The notes beneath the pieces were generated by a model, which was given only the letters and a program-made list of their open reading frames with translations, ran no database searches and was not told where the DNA came from. Position numbers and translations under genes: made by a program. DNA of 64,000 nucleotides, from the NCBI RefSeq assembly GCF_026242055.1, contig NZ_JAPJDL010000014.1, forward strand, positions 124,001-188,000. The letters run 5' to 3'. Position 1 is the first letter of the stretch, and each line of letters opens with the position of its first letter. This document shows positions 32,187-41,003 of the stretch, one piece after another. This DNA comes from Lentzea sp. NEAU-D7. Its GTDB lineage: Bacteria; Actinomycetota; Actinomycetes; Mycobacteriales; Pseudonocardiaceae.

Positions 32187-33968
32187 TTACTCGTAGAGCC
32201 CTTCGTACAACCCGGAGTGAAGGCGGTGTACAACGTTGCGCTTGACCTTCAACGTCGGGGTGAGCTCACCTTCCTCCTGGGACAGATCGCGGGTGAGCAG
32301 CACGAACTTCTTCACCTGGGAAACACTGGCGAAGTGCGAGTTCGCTTCGTCGACAACTTCCTGCACGAGCGTTCGCACGTCCGGGTGACCCACCAATGAT
32401 TCGATGTCGGACGGCAAACCACGCGCCGTCGCCCACGGCACGATCTCGTCGGCGTCGAGTGTGAGCAGCGCCACACAGTACGGCCGGCGGTCGCCGAACA
32501 GCACGGCGTGCGAGATCCAGCGCGACTGGCGCAGCACGTTCTCCACGTTCGCCGGCGCGATGTTCTTGCCGCCCGCGGTGATGATGATGTCCTTCTTGCG
32601 CCCCGTGATCGTCACGAAACCGTCCGCGTCGATCTCGCCCAGGTCTCCGGTGTGCAGCCAGCCGTCCCGCAGCGTCTCGGCCGTGGCCTCGTCGTTGCGC
32701 CAGTAGCCCGCGAAGACGTGCGGACCGCGCATCAGCAGTTCGCCGTCCTCCCCCACCGACATCTCGAGGCCCGCCACACCGGACGCGCCGACCGAACCGA
32801 GCTTGAAGCGGTCCAGCGTGTTGATCGTGCCGACCGCCGTGGACTCGGTCATGCCGTAGCCCTCCAGCACCGGCACCCCGGCCGCGTGGAAGAACTGCAG
32901 CACCTCGGGCGAGATCGGCGCGGCACCGGACAGGGCCTGCACGAGCCGCCCGCCGAACACCGCGCGCACGTTGGCGAACAACGCGTCGACCTGCTCGAAC
33001 GCGGCCGCCATCTCCGCCGGCACCGGTTCGCCCGCCGCCCGCCTGCGCCGGACCTCCAGGCCGAGCGAGACCGCCTGGCCGAGCTGCTCGGCGGGCACGC
33101 TCGACGTGACGAACGTGTAGATCTTCTCGAAGATGCGCGGCACGGACGGCAGGAACGTCGGCCGGACCTCGGCCAGCTCCGGCACGATCGCCTTCATGTC
33201 GCCGCCGAAGTAGGCCAGCGCCCCGCCGCGGTACATCGTGCCGAACATGATGATCTGCGCGAAGACGTGCGCGAGCGGCAGGAACAGGTAGACGACGCCG
33301 GTCATCGCGTCGATGCGGGCCTCCTCCGCGACCCGGCACAGCGCGACCCAGTTCGCGTTGGTCAGGACGCAGCCCTTGGGCGGACCGGTCGTGCCCGAGG
33401 TGTAGATGATCAGGCTCGGGTCCTCCGGCCTGATCGCGGCCCGGCGGGAGTCCAGCACGGCGGCCAGCGGCGAGGTGCGGCCGGTGTCCTGCAGGTCGGC
33501 GATCCGCGGTCGGTCACCGGCCGGGTCGATCGAGAAGACCGTGCGCAGCTCGGGGAGCTCCGAGCCGACGGCCTCGACCTTGAGGCACTGCTCCTCGTTC
33601 TCCGCCACCACGATCGACGCGCCGGAGTCGCCGACGACCCAGGCGATCTCCTCCGGGGCGCTCGACGGGTAGATCGGCACGACGATGCCGCCCGCCGCCA
33701 GCACCGCGAGCTCGACCGCCGTCCACTCCGGACGGGTGTTCGCGAGCACGCAGACCCGGTCGCCCGCCTCCAGTCCGGCGTGGACGAACCCGGACGCGAG
33801 GTCCAGCACCACCTCGGCGACCTCGGCGTAGGTCTGCTCGCGCCACTGCCCGTCCTGCTTGAACCGCCACGCCACCGCGTCGCCGTAGGCCTGCTCCGCG
33901 AGGAACGGCAGGTCGGCTATCCGGCGGATGGCTCGCACCGCGTTCGGGCTGGTGACTCCGGCTGTCAT
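32187..33968 (-). CDS. Long-chain acyl-CoA synthetase (FadD15-like)
   Basis: A 593-residue AMP-forming acyl-CoA synthetase. The P-loop-like YTSGTTGPPKG lies near residue 190, the motif GYGMTES near 345, HTGDLGEID around 425 and GRKKDIIIT near 440. The eukaryote-like long-chain class (as in mycobacterial FadD15) is suggested by the C-terminal VHRLHSGLYEGLYE. It activates fatty acids to acyl-CoA. ATG at 33968 follows AGGAG. It lies 63 bp after the molybdopterin oxidoreductase on the same strand, probably in one transcript controlled by the TACC-N4-GGTA sites upstream. Confidence 0.92.
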   Translation of the reverse strand: MTAGVTSPNAVRAIRRIADLPFLAEQAYGDAVAWRFKQDGQWREQTYAEVAEVVLDLASGFVHAGLEAGDRVCVLANTRPEWTAVELAVLAAGGIVVPIYPSSAPEEIAWVVGDSGASIVVAENEEQCLKVEAVGSELPELRTVFSIDPAGDRPRIADLQDTGRTSPLAAVLDSRRAAIRPEDPSLIIYTSGTTGPPKGCVLTNANWVALCRVAEEARIDAMTGVVYLFLPLAHVFAQIIMFGTMYRGGALAYFGGDMKAIVPELAEVRPTFLPSVPRIFEKIYTFVTSSVPAEQLGQAVSLGLEVRRRRAAGEPVPAEMAAAFEQVDALFANVRAVFGGRLVQALSGAAPISPEVLQFFHAAGVPVLEGYGMTESTAVGTINTLDRFKLGSVGASGVAGLEMSVGEDGELLMRGPHVFAGYWRNDEATAETLRDGWLHTGDLGEIDADGFVTITGRKKDIIITAGGKNIAPANVENVLRQSRWISHAVLFGDRRPYCVALLTLDADEIVPWATARGLPSDIESLVGHPDVRTLVQEVVDEANSHFASVSQVKKFVLLTRDLSQEEGELTPTLKVKRNVVHRLHSGLYEGLYE

Positions 33969-34031
33969 GGCGGCTCCTGGGCGCACTGAGTCTTTGCAGA
34001 CGGGGAGGGACTCTTCAGCGGGGAGGGGTCT

Positions 34032-36170
34032 TCAGGCGGGCACGACCTGCACGCGGGTGCCGTTCAGCACGGCGGTGCCCGAGAGCGGGTCGATGCGCAG
34101 GTCGTCGGTGAGGAGGTTGACGTTCACGCCGGCGTGCTCCTCGGCGACGCTGAGCCGCGTGCCGGGCTGGTCGTGGCCCCAGCCGTGCGGCATCGAGACG
34201 ACGCCGGGCGCGATGTCCGCGGTGACCTCGACCAGCACCTCGATCTTGCCGACGCGCGAGGTGACCTGGGCGGTGCCGCCGTCGGCCAGGCCGATGCGGA
34301 GGGCGTCGCCGGGGTTGACCAGGAGCGTGCACAACGGCTTGCCCTTCACCAGGGCCGGCACGTTGTGCATCCAGGAGTTGTTGGTGCGCAGGTGCCTGCG
34401 GCCGACCAGGACCATGCCGGGCTCGGGCGTGCCGAGGGCGGCGAGCACGCGCGGCAGGTCGTCCACGATCGGCTTCGGCGTCAGCTCGATCTTGCCGGAC
34501 GGCGTGCGCAGGATCTCCGGCAGGCGCGGGGTGAGCGGGCCGAGGTCGATGCCGTGCGGGTGGTCGAGCAGCTGGCGCAGCGTCACCCCGTACGCGCCGG
34601 TGCGGAGTTTCAGGTCCAGCAGGCGTTCCTCGCGCGTCTCGCCCTCGGGTTCGAAGTCGGCGCCCGCCTTCTTCTTCAGGTCGGCGAGCTGGAACGCCGC
34701 GATGGCGTCGAGGTCGGCGGCCGGGCCCATCCCCGCGAGGATCGTGGTGAGGCGGAAGAAGATGTCCGTCTCGTCGACCCTGCCTTCCTCCAGCGGGATG
34801 GCCGCGCGCGAGTACTTCGCGACGTTGCGCACCGAGTTGTTGAGGAACGCGATGTCGTAGTGGTCGCGGCGCGAGGGCGGGGGCGTCGGCAGGATGACGT
34901 CGGCGTGCCGCGTGGTCTCGTTGAGGTACGGGTCGACGCTGACCATGAAGTCCAATGAGGACAGCGCGTCGTTCACCCGTGCCGAGTTCGGCAGCGACAG
35001 CGCGGGGTTGCCGCCGATCGTGAACAGCGCCCGCACCTGGCCCTCGCCGGGCGTCTCGATCTCGTCGACCATCGTGACGGCGGGGTACTCCCCCATCACC
35101 TCGGGGTGGCCCTTGACCCGGCTGTGCCAGCGGCCGGTGGTGAACCCCTTGCCGCTGCCGGTTCCGCGCCTGCTGTGCGCGGGCAGCGGCCACATCACGC
35201 CCCCGGGCCGGTCGAGGTTGCCGGTCAGGACGTTCAGGACGTCGACCGCCCACGACGCGACGGTGCCGAACTCGACGGTCGTCGTGCCGATCCGGCCGTA
35301 CACCGCGGCGCGTTCGGCCTCGGCGAGCTGCCTCGCCAGCGCGCGGATCGTGGCCGCGGCGACGCCCGTGCGTTCCTCGACGGCCTCGGGACCGAACTCC
35401 GCGACGTGCTCGCGGATCACCGCGTGGTCGGTGACGTGCCCGGCGAGGTCGCGGAGGTTCACCAGGTCCTGCGCGAACAGCTCGTGGATCAGCGCCAGCA
35501 GCAGGAACACGTCCGTGCCCGGCCTGATCACGACGTGCTGGTCGGCGGCCTGGGCGGTGCGGCTGCGGCGCGGGTCGACGACGACGAACCTGCCGCCGCG
35601 CTTGCGCAGGTCCCTGAACCGGCCTGGCGCGTCCGGGACCGTCCACAGGCTTCCGTTGGACGAGAACGGGTCCGCGCCCAGCACCAGCATGAAGTCGGTG
35701 CGGTCGATGTCGGGCACGGGGATGGAGAAGATGCCGCCGAACATGTGGCCGACCTGCACGTGCTTGGGCATCTGGTCGACCGTGCTGGCGGTGAAGACGT
35801 TGCGGCTGCCCAGCGCCTTGCGCAGCGGCCCGGCGTAGAGGCCGCCGGCGAGCGAGTGGACGACCGGGTTGCCGAGGTACATCGCGACGGTGTCGCGGTC
35901 GGGGAAGTCCTTCAGGCGCTCGTCGACGTACGCGAACGCCTCCTCCCAGGTGGTCTCCTGGAACTCGCCGTCGCGCTTGATCAGCGGGGTGCTCAGGCGG
36001 TCGGGATCGGCGTCGAGCGTGCCGAGCGAGGCGCCCTTGGGGCAGAGGAAGCCCCTGCTGAACTCGTCCTCGCGGTCGCCGCGCACCTTCGTGATGCGGT
36101 CGCCCTCGACCGTCAGCTCCAGCCCGCACGTCGCTTCGCAGAGCGGGCAGGTCGTGAACACGGTCCTCAT
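34032..36170 (-). CDS. Molybdopterin-dependent oxidoreductase (FdhF/NarB-like), 4Fe-4S
   Basis: A 712-residue member of the DMSO reductase superfamily. The N-terminal cluster motif CPLCEATCG...CPKG (residues about 8-45) binds [4Fe-4S]; molybdopterin-binding regions follow, with MDPxL-type and a C-terminal dinucleotide-binding barrel (MPHGWGHDQPGTR near 650). At the position of the catalytic Cys or Sec of formate dehydrogenases it reads FTASTVDQMPKH, so it is not a standard formate dehydrogenase; the substrate is unknown. ATG preceded by GAGGGG. No electron-transfer subunit adjoins it. Confidence 0.85.
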   Translation of the reverse strand: MRTVFTTCPLCEATCGLELTVEGDRITKVRGDREDEFSRGFLCPKGASLGTLDADPDRLSTPLIKRDGEFQETTWEEAFAYVDERLKDFPDRDTVAMYLGNPVVHSLAGGLYAGPLRKALGSRNVFTASTVDQMPKHVQVGHMFGGIFSIPVPDIDRTDFMLVLGADPFSSNGSLWTVPDAPGRFRDLRKRGGRFVVVDPRRSRTAQAADQHVVIRPGTDVFLLLALIHELFAQDLVNLRDLAGHVTDHAVIREHVAEFGPEAVEERTGVAAATIRALARQLAEAERAAVYGRIGTTTVEFGTVASWAVDVLNVLTGNLDRPGGVMWPLPAHSRRGTGSGKGFTTGRWHSRVKGHPEVMGEYPAVTMVDEIETPGEGQVRALFTIGGNPALSLPNSARVNDALSSLDFMVSVDPYLNETTRHADVILPTPPPSRRDHYDIAFLNNSVRNVAKYSRAAIPLEEGRVDETDIFFRLTTILAGMGPAADLDAIAAFQLADLKKKAGADFEPEGETREERLLDLKLRTGAYGVTLRQLLDHPHGIDLGPLTPRLPEILRTPSGKIELTPKPIVDDLPRVLAALGTPEPGMVLVGRRHLRTNNSWMHNVPALVKGKPLCTLLVNPGDALRIGLADGGTAQVTSRVGKIEVLVEVTADIAPGVVSMPHGWGHDQPGTRLSVAEEHAGVNVNLLTDDLRIDPLSGTAVLNGTRVQVVPA

Positions 36171-36192
36171 CGAGTCCCCTCACACAGCTTGT

Positions 36193-36298
36193 TACCAACG
36201 GGTACTAGTTGCCTGCCCTCGGACGCAACCGCGCGGCGGAGGTCAACCCGAACAGCCCAACGACCGCCTGAGAGTCGCCGAGCATACCAGCCGGTATG
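36193..36298 (-). promoter_or_regulatory. Two TACC-N4-GGTA operators upstream of the oxidoreductase-fadD operon
   Basis: Site 1: TACC-AACG-GGTA at 36193-36204, 23 bp before the oxidoreductase start. Site 2: CATACC-AGCC-GGTATG at 36283-36298, with six-base arms. A close relative of site 2 lies before livF at 54378-54393. The shape suits a TetR-type repressor, which is not encoded nearby. Confidence 0.5.
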
Positions 36299-36391
36299 TT
36301 CATTTGCACTGGTCAAAGCTGGCCGTGATTCCGGAACTGACCGGTAGCTACCTGCGGGGTGAGTCCAGGTGGGTACGCCACGGCGTGAGGT

Positions 36392-37375
36392 ATGGCCAAC
36401 CTGTGCGCACAGGTGGAGCATGTGGCGGTGAACGCCGCATTCCGCACCGCCGCCACGATCGCCGCCGTCGCTGTCGCGTACTTCGCGACAGCACAGGTCG
36501 GCCTGGTTCTGGCCCTCGTGAAGGGTCAGGTCACTCCGCTGTGGCTGCCGACGGGGATCTCCGTGGCGGCACTGCTGATGTCGGGCCGCCGGATCTGGCC
36601 GGGGATCACGCTCGGAGCGTTCGCCGCCAACATCTTCCTGGGCGCGCCGCTGTTCTCGGCGTTGCTGATCACCGCGGGCAACACGGCGGCGCCCCTGCTC
36701 GCCTGGTACCTGCTGACCCGTTTCGGCTTCCGCCCGGCGCTCGACCGGCTGAAGGACGCGCTGCTGCTCGTGTTCGCGGGCGCGCTGGGCGCGATGCTGG
36801 TCAGCGCGGTCGTCGGCTCGGCGGCGTTGCGGCTCGGCGGCGTGATCGCGTGGCACGAGGTGCCGGCCGTGGCGTCGGTGTGGTGGACGGGCGACGCGAT
36901 GGGCGTGCTGGTGTTCACGCCGTTGCTGCTCACCGTGCCCCGCCGCTGGAACGCCCCACCGCGCCGGCTCGCCGAGGCCGGAGCGCTGCTCCTCACCACG
37001 GCGGTGCTCGCCTCGTTCGTCACCACGTCGGAGTTGCGGTTGCTGTTCCTGGTGTTCCCGATGCTGATCTGGGCGGCGCTCCGCTTCCGGCACGCGATCG
37101 CGGCCCCGTGCGCCGTGATCATCTCCGTGGCCGCGGTGATGTCCGCGGCCAGCGGCCACTTCGCCACCGGCGACCTGCTGACCACGATGATCGTGCTGCA
37201 GGCGTTCAACGGCTCGGTGGCGCTGACCGGGTTGATCCTGAGCGCCGTCACCAGCGAACGCAACGAGGCCAAGGAGGCCGTCGAGCGAGCGTGCGTGCAG
37301 CTGGCCGAGACCGTCGCGCGCTACCAGGAAGAAGGAGTGCGCAAACGGCTCGGCCGCGTCGTGCCACCCTTCTAG
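36392..37375 (+). CDS. MASE1-domain membrane protein, no output domain
   Basis: A 327-residue protein with eight or so membrane helices forming a MASE1 sensory domain (VGLVLALVKGQVTPLWLPTGISVAALL around residues 36-62; NTAAPLLAWYLL near 108; WWTGDAMGVLVFTPLLL near 168). MASE1 normally sits ahead of a GGDEF, kinase or phosphatase domain, but here only a short coiled tail (about 287-327) follows. The ATG at 36392 is uncertain; GTG at 36422 or 36428 has the better AGGTGGAG. Its stop overlaps the convergent hydrolase by four bases. Confidence 0.8.
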   Translation: MANLCAQVEHVAVNAAFRTAATIAAVAVAYFATAQVGLVLALVKGQVTPLWLPTGISVAALLMSGRRIWPGITLGAFAANIFLGAPLFSALLITAGNTAAPLLAWYLLTRFGFRPALDRLKDALLLVFAGALGAMLVSAVVGSAALRLGGVIAWHEVPAVASVWWTGDAMGVLVFTPLLLTVPRRWNAPPRRLAEAGALLLTTAVLASFVTTSELRLLFLVFPMLIWAALRFRHAIAAPCAVIISVAAVMSAASGHFATGDLLTTMIVLQAFNGSVALTGLILSAVTSERNEAKEAVERACVQLAETVARYQEEGVRKRLGRVVPPF

Positions 37376-38943
37376 AAGGGCTTCGTCTCCGCCGCGATCT
37401 CACCGAGGATGTCGCTCAGCGGCCGGGCCTGCTGCGCGCCCAGGGCCGCTGCCTGCCCCGGAGGCACGGTCTCCGCGATGTCCGTCCCGGCACAGGTCAC
37501 CCGGGACGCCGGCAGGATCCCCGACACCAGGTACTTGTTGACCAGCGTGTCGACGCAGGCGTTGCGGCGCAACGCGTAGTGGCCGTGCTGGCCGTCGTTC
37601 GCGACGCTGATCAGCGGCTGGTTCAGGTGCTCCGCCATGACGCGGCCGTTGGCGAGCGGGGTCTGGGTGTCGCCGTCGGAGTTGACCACGAGGCCGGCCG
37701 GGTACCTGCGGGTGATGGCCGGGATCTTCTCCGGGCGCTGGAAGGCGCGGAACGTGCAGTTGGTCGGCGCCATGTAGTCGACGGTGCCACCGTAGGGGTT
37801 GGTGTCGCGCCAGCGCTTCATGTCGTTGTAGTAGGTGTTGACGTCGGAGAACCAGTCCCACTCGCACACCACGGCCTGGAACGTGCCCGGCGAGGTGGGT
37901 TCGATGTCGCCCTTCTTCAGGGCGGCCACGATCGCGGAGGCCTCGGCCGGGTCCGCGACGCCCGCCTTGATGGAGGCGATGTGGCGGGAGAACGCGGCCC
38001 ACGAGCGGCGGTAGCGGGTGGCGCCCACCGCGTAGTCGAAGGAGGTCACGTCCGCGTAGCCGCCGTGGGGGCCCGTCTTCAGGCGCTCGGCGATCGCGTC
38101 GAGCTCACCGCGCACCGCGGCCGGGGTGGTGCCGAGGCCGTAGGTGCCGTTGCGGGCCGCGGTCCACTCCGTCCACTTGCGGAGGTTGTCGGTGATCGCG
38201 TCCACCACGTCGACGTCCTGCTCGTGCCACGTCTTCAGCGGGTCCAGGGCGGAGTCGAGGACGCTGCGGTCGAGGCGCGCGGGGAACATCGAGCCGTAGA
38301 CGGCGCCCAGCTGCGTGCCGTAGGAGTAGCCGACGTAGGAGATCTTCTTCTCCCCCATGGCTCCGCGGATGACGTCCATGTCGCGCGCGGTGTTCATGGT
38401 CGAGATGAACCGGCGCATCTCACCGCCGCCGCGCTGGCAGTTCGCCTCGACCGCGCGGGCGTAGTCCGACCAGTTCGACAGCTGCGAATCCGTTGGGCGG
38501 GACGGGAACTCGTCGTCGGACGGCGTCGAGATGCACCGGATCTGAGTCGACCGGCCGACACCGCGCGGGTCCATGCCGATGACGTCGTAGATCTTCAGGA
38601 CGTCGGTCTGGGCGTTGAACCAGTGCACGGCGCCGAGACCGGAACCGCCGGGGCCGCCGGGGTTCGTCATCAGCACGCCTCTGCGGCGCGCCGGATCGGT
38701 GGCCTTCTTGCGCGAGACGGCGATTTCCAGGTTGCCGTTGCCCGGGTTCTTGTAGTCCATCGGCACGACGACCGTGGCGCACTCGACCCCCGTCGAGGGC
38801 GAGACCCAGCCCGCCGGGCACTCGGCCCAGGCGATGGTCTGCGTGTAGTACTCGTCCAACGGTCCCGGCGCCGCCTGGGCCGTTCCCACCAGGGACATGA
38901 ACAACGGAGCGACCAAAGCCGCCGCGCCCCAACGCTTTCTCAC
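37372..38943 (-). CDS. Secreted alpha/beta hydrolase (tripeptidyl aminopeptidase-like)
   Basis: A 523-residue exported hydrolase with a signal peptide ending near TAQA (residue 24). The catalytic Ser is in GYSYGTQLG (around residue 207), the oxyanion NPGGPGGSG is near 95, the Asp is near NSDGDTQTP (about 440) and the His in GQHGHYAL (about 467). This is the Streptomyces tripeptidyl aminopeptidase (Tap/SlpD/SlpE) pattern, which trims N-terminal tripeptides outside the cell. The C-terminal TAP-like domain is present. GTG start after GAGGGG. Confidence 0.9.
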   Translation of the reverse strand: MRKRWGAAALVAPLFMSLVGTAQAAPGPLDEYYTQTIAWAECPAGWVSPSTGVECATVVVPMDYKNPGNGNLEIAVSRKKATDPARRRGVLMTNPGGPGGSGLGAVHWFNAQTDVLKIYDVIGMDPRGVGRSTQIRCISTPSDDEFPSRPTDSQLSNWSDYARAVEANCQRGGGEMRRFISTMNTARDMDVIRGAMGEKKISYVGYSYGTQLGAVYGSMFPARLDRSVLDSALDPLKTWHEQDVDVVDAITDNLRKWTEWTAARNGTYGLGTTPAAVRGELDAIAERLKTGPHGGYADVTSFDYAVGATRYRRSWAAFSRHIASIKAGVADPAEASAIVAALKKGDIEPTSPGTFQAVVCEWDWFSDVNTYYNDMKRWRDTNPYGGTVDYMAPTNCTFRAFQRPEKIPAITRRYPAGLVVNSDGDTQTPLANGRVMAEHLNQPLISVANDGQHGHYALRRNACVDTLVNKYLVSGILPASRVTCAGTDIAETVPPGQAAALGAQQARPLSDILGEIAAETKPF

Positions 38944-39027
38944 GCGTACCCCTCACGATCGTCGGCCAGCGACAGAACGCTTCCGCAGACGCCGTACCGG
39001 TCGACACCCCCGAAGGTCGGGTGAAAT

Positions 39028-39245
39028 TCACCGCACCTCGCACACCTCTCAGGTCAGTGTCAGGCCGTCCAGGACGCCCTTCGTGACGGCCTGCACGCGG
39101 TTCGACCAGCGGTAGCGGTCGTCACCGGTCTCGAGCAGCGGCGCGGCGCACAGCGGCGCACCGAAGCCATTCGAGACGTCAACCCGCCCTGAGTAGTGCA
39201 GACAAACGCAAGTGTCGTCGTGCGTGAGCAGCGACCCCGTGCACC
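39028..39245 (-). pseudogene. Decayed DUF3237 gene (C-terminal remnant)
   Basis: On the minus strand the end of a DUF3237 protein can be read: THDDTCVCLHYSGRVDVSNG, then APLLETGDDRYRWSNRVQAV and TKGVLDGLTLT. A TGA then interrupts where the family has Tyr, after which the same frame continues EVCEVR and stops, just as the consensus LTYEVYEV would. The N-terminal half is missing; the divergent PHP gene starts there. No start codon or ribosome-binding site is seen. It is therefore a truncated relic with an internal stop. Confidence 0.7.
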
Positions 39246-39282
39246 GCGCCGCACGGACACCGCGGATGAGGTAGGAAGAGGT

Positions 39283-40269
39283 ATGGATCCGGTCAAGGCG
39301 TTGAAGCAGGTGGCCTTCCACCTCGAACGGGCGGGCGAGCCGACCTACCGCGTCCAGGCGTTCCGCAACGCGGCCGCCGTCCTCGCCGGCCTCGACCCCG
39401 CCGACGTCGAGAAGCGGGCGAAGCTCGGCACGCTCACCGACCTCAAGGGCGTGGGCAAGTCGACGGCCGGGGTGGTCGTGGACGCGCTCGCGAACCGCGA
39501 GCCGGCCTACCTCGCGAAGCTCCGGCACGTCGACATCACCGGCGGCGAGGAGATGCGCGCGCGGCTGAAGGGCGACTGCCACGTCCACTCCGACTGGTCC
39601 GACGGCGGCAGCCCGATCAGGGACATGGCCGAGGCCGCGCGCGATCTCGGCCACGAGTACATGGTGCTGACCGACCACTCCCCGCGCCTGACCGTCGCGA
39701 ATGGACTGACCCGCGAACGGCTGGAGAAGCAGCTCGAGGTCGTCGCCGGGCTGAACGCCGAGCTGGCACCGTTCCGGATCCTCACCGGCATCGAGGTCGA
39801 CATCCTCGACGACGGCTCGCTCGACCAGGACGAGGACCTGCTGGCACGCCTCGACGTCGTGGTGGCGAGCGTCCACTCGAAACTGAAGATGCCACGTGCC
39901 GAGATGACCCGAAGGATGGTCAACGCGGTCAGCAACCCGCACGTCGACGTCCTGGGCCACTGCACGGGCCGCCTGGTCGTCGGCAAGGGCCGCCCGGAGT
40001 CCCAGTTCGACGCCGAGCGGGTCTTCGAGGCCTGCGCCGGGCACGGCACGGCGGTCGAGATCAACTCACGGCCGGAACGGCTCGATCCCCCGCGCCGGCT
40101 GCTCGGCCTGGCCGTCGACGCCGGGTGCACGTTCTCCATCGACAGCGACGCGCACGCGCCCGGTCAGCTCGACTGGCTGAACTACGGCTGCGCGCGAGCG
40201 GAGGAGTGCGGGGTCGAGCCGGAGCAGGTGATCAACACCAGGACCGCGGCACGGCTGCTGTCCGGATGA
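39283..40269 (+). CDS. PHP-domain phosphoesterase with N-terminal HhH (PolX C-terminal-like)
   Basis: A 328-residue protein. Residues about 1-70 form the helix-hairpin-helix of PolX-type polymerases (LKGVGKSTAGVV). Residues about 95-325 are a PHP domain with metal ligands in GDCHVHSDWSDG, LTDHSPR, GIEVDIL, ASVHSK, VLGHCTGR and SIDSDAHA. The polymerase palm and fingers are absent, so it is a stand-alone phosphoesterase or 3'-exonuclease-type enzyme. ATG after AGGAAGAGGT. Its last 38 bases overlap a convergent gene. Confidence 0.88.
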   Translation: MDPVKALKQVAFHLERAGEPTYRVQAFRNAAAVLAGLDPADVEKRAKLGTLTDLKGVGKSTAGVVVDALANREPAYLAKLRHVDITGGEEMRARLKGDCHVHSDWSDGGSPIRDMAEAARDLGHEYMVLTDHSPRLTVANGLTRERLEKQLEVVAGLNAELAPFRILTGIEVDILDDGSLDQDEDLLARLDVVVASVHSKLKMPRAEMTRRMVNAVSNPHVDVLGHCTGRLVVGKGRPESQFDAERVFEACAGHGTAVEINSRPERLDPPRRLLGLAVDAGCTFSIDSDAHAPGQLDWLNYGCARAEECGVEPEQVINTRTAARLLSG

Positions 40270-40819
40270 GGTGCTCGTACCAGGACACGAGCGGCCCGGT
40301 GTCGGCCAGCGCGCGGTCCAGCGCGACCCGGCACAGGTCCCGGACCGGCTCGGGATCCCACGCGGCCACCAGGTCGTCCAGCGAGTCGAGTGGGCCGAGT
40401 GAGCCGAGCGCGTACCGCTCCAGCCCGGCGCAGATCGGCACGACCGTCCCGTCGGCCTTCACCACGAGCGGGTCGGCCCGCACGAACGCCGCAGGATCGG
40501 CCCGCAGCAACGCGGCCGACGTGACGTCGAACCGCACCTCGACCGCGTCGTCCTCCGCGACCCGGTTCAGCTCCACCGCCGCGTAGACGAGATCGACCCG
40601 GTCGACGCCGTGCGGCCGCACCCGCACCTTGCGAGCGCCTTCCCCCACGGCCTCGGCGGCCAGGTGCCGCAGCTTCGACACGTTGCCCGGCACCAGGTCG
40701 ATCAGCACCGTCACCCGGTGCCCCTCCGCGGCGTGCTCACCCACCTCGTCCAGCGCGACCACGAGCTCGGCTCCCGGCACGGCGGTGAGCCAGCGAGGGT
40801 CGCAGACCTCGACTCCCAT
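40232..40819 (-). CDS. N-terminally truncated radical-SAM-like protein
   Basis: About 195 residues resembling only the second half of a radical SAM protein: alternating beta/alpha segments (VTVLIDLVPGNVSKLRHL, KVRVRPHGVDRVDLV), then a SPASM-like end with LVVKADGTVVPICAG and SLGPLDSLDDLVAAW. The CX3CX2C cluster motif of radical SAM enzymes is missing, so the protein cannot carry that chemistry. ATG at 40819 with AAGGA upstream was chosen; the frame is open to 40912 but reads unlike coding sequence there. It could be a relic or a partner protein. It overlaps the PHP gene by 38 bases. Confidence 0.5.
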   Translation of the reverse strand: MGVEVCDPRWLTAVPGAELVVALDEVGEHAAEGHRVTVLIDLVPGNVSKLRHLAAEAVGEGARKVRVRPHGVDRVDLVYAAVELNRVAEDDAVEVRFDVTSAALLRADPAAFVRADPLVVKADGTVVPICAGLERYALGSLGPLDSLDDLVAAWDPEPVRDLCRVALDRALADTGPLVSWYEHLIRTAAVPRSWC

Positions 40820-41003
40820 GTCCTTGAGGAGCGTGCGGCGGTCCCCGAAATACCAGGCCGTCCGATTTCGGCCCCGGCGGTCACCCCCTGGTGGGGTTTT
40901 CCCACCGTTCACCGAACCGCCGCCGAACGATCATTGGTGACCGAACCACCCCGCCCCTACTCTTCGCGACGGCCCATGTCCGCCCACCACCACAAGGACA
41001 GGC

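Noticed and set aside
36371..36376. GGGTAC before the MASE1 gene as another SigB-type -10.
   Set aside because: No GnnT element at 14-17 bases upstream.
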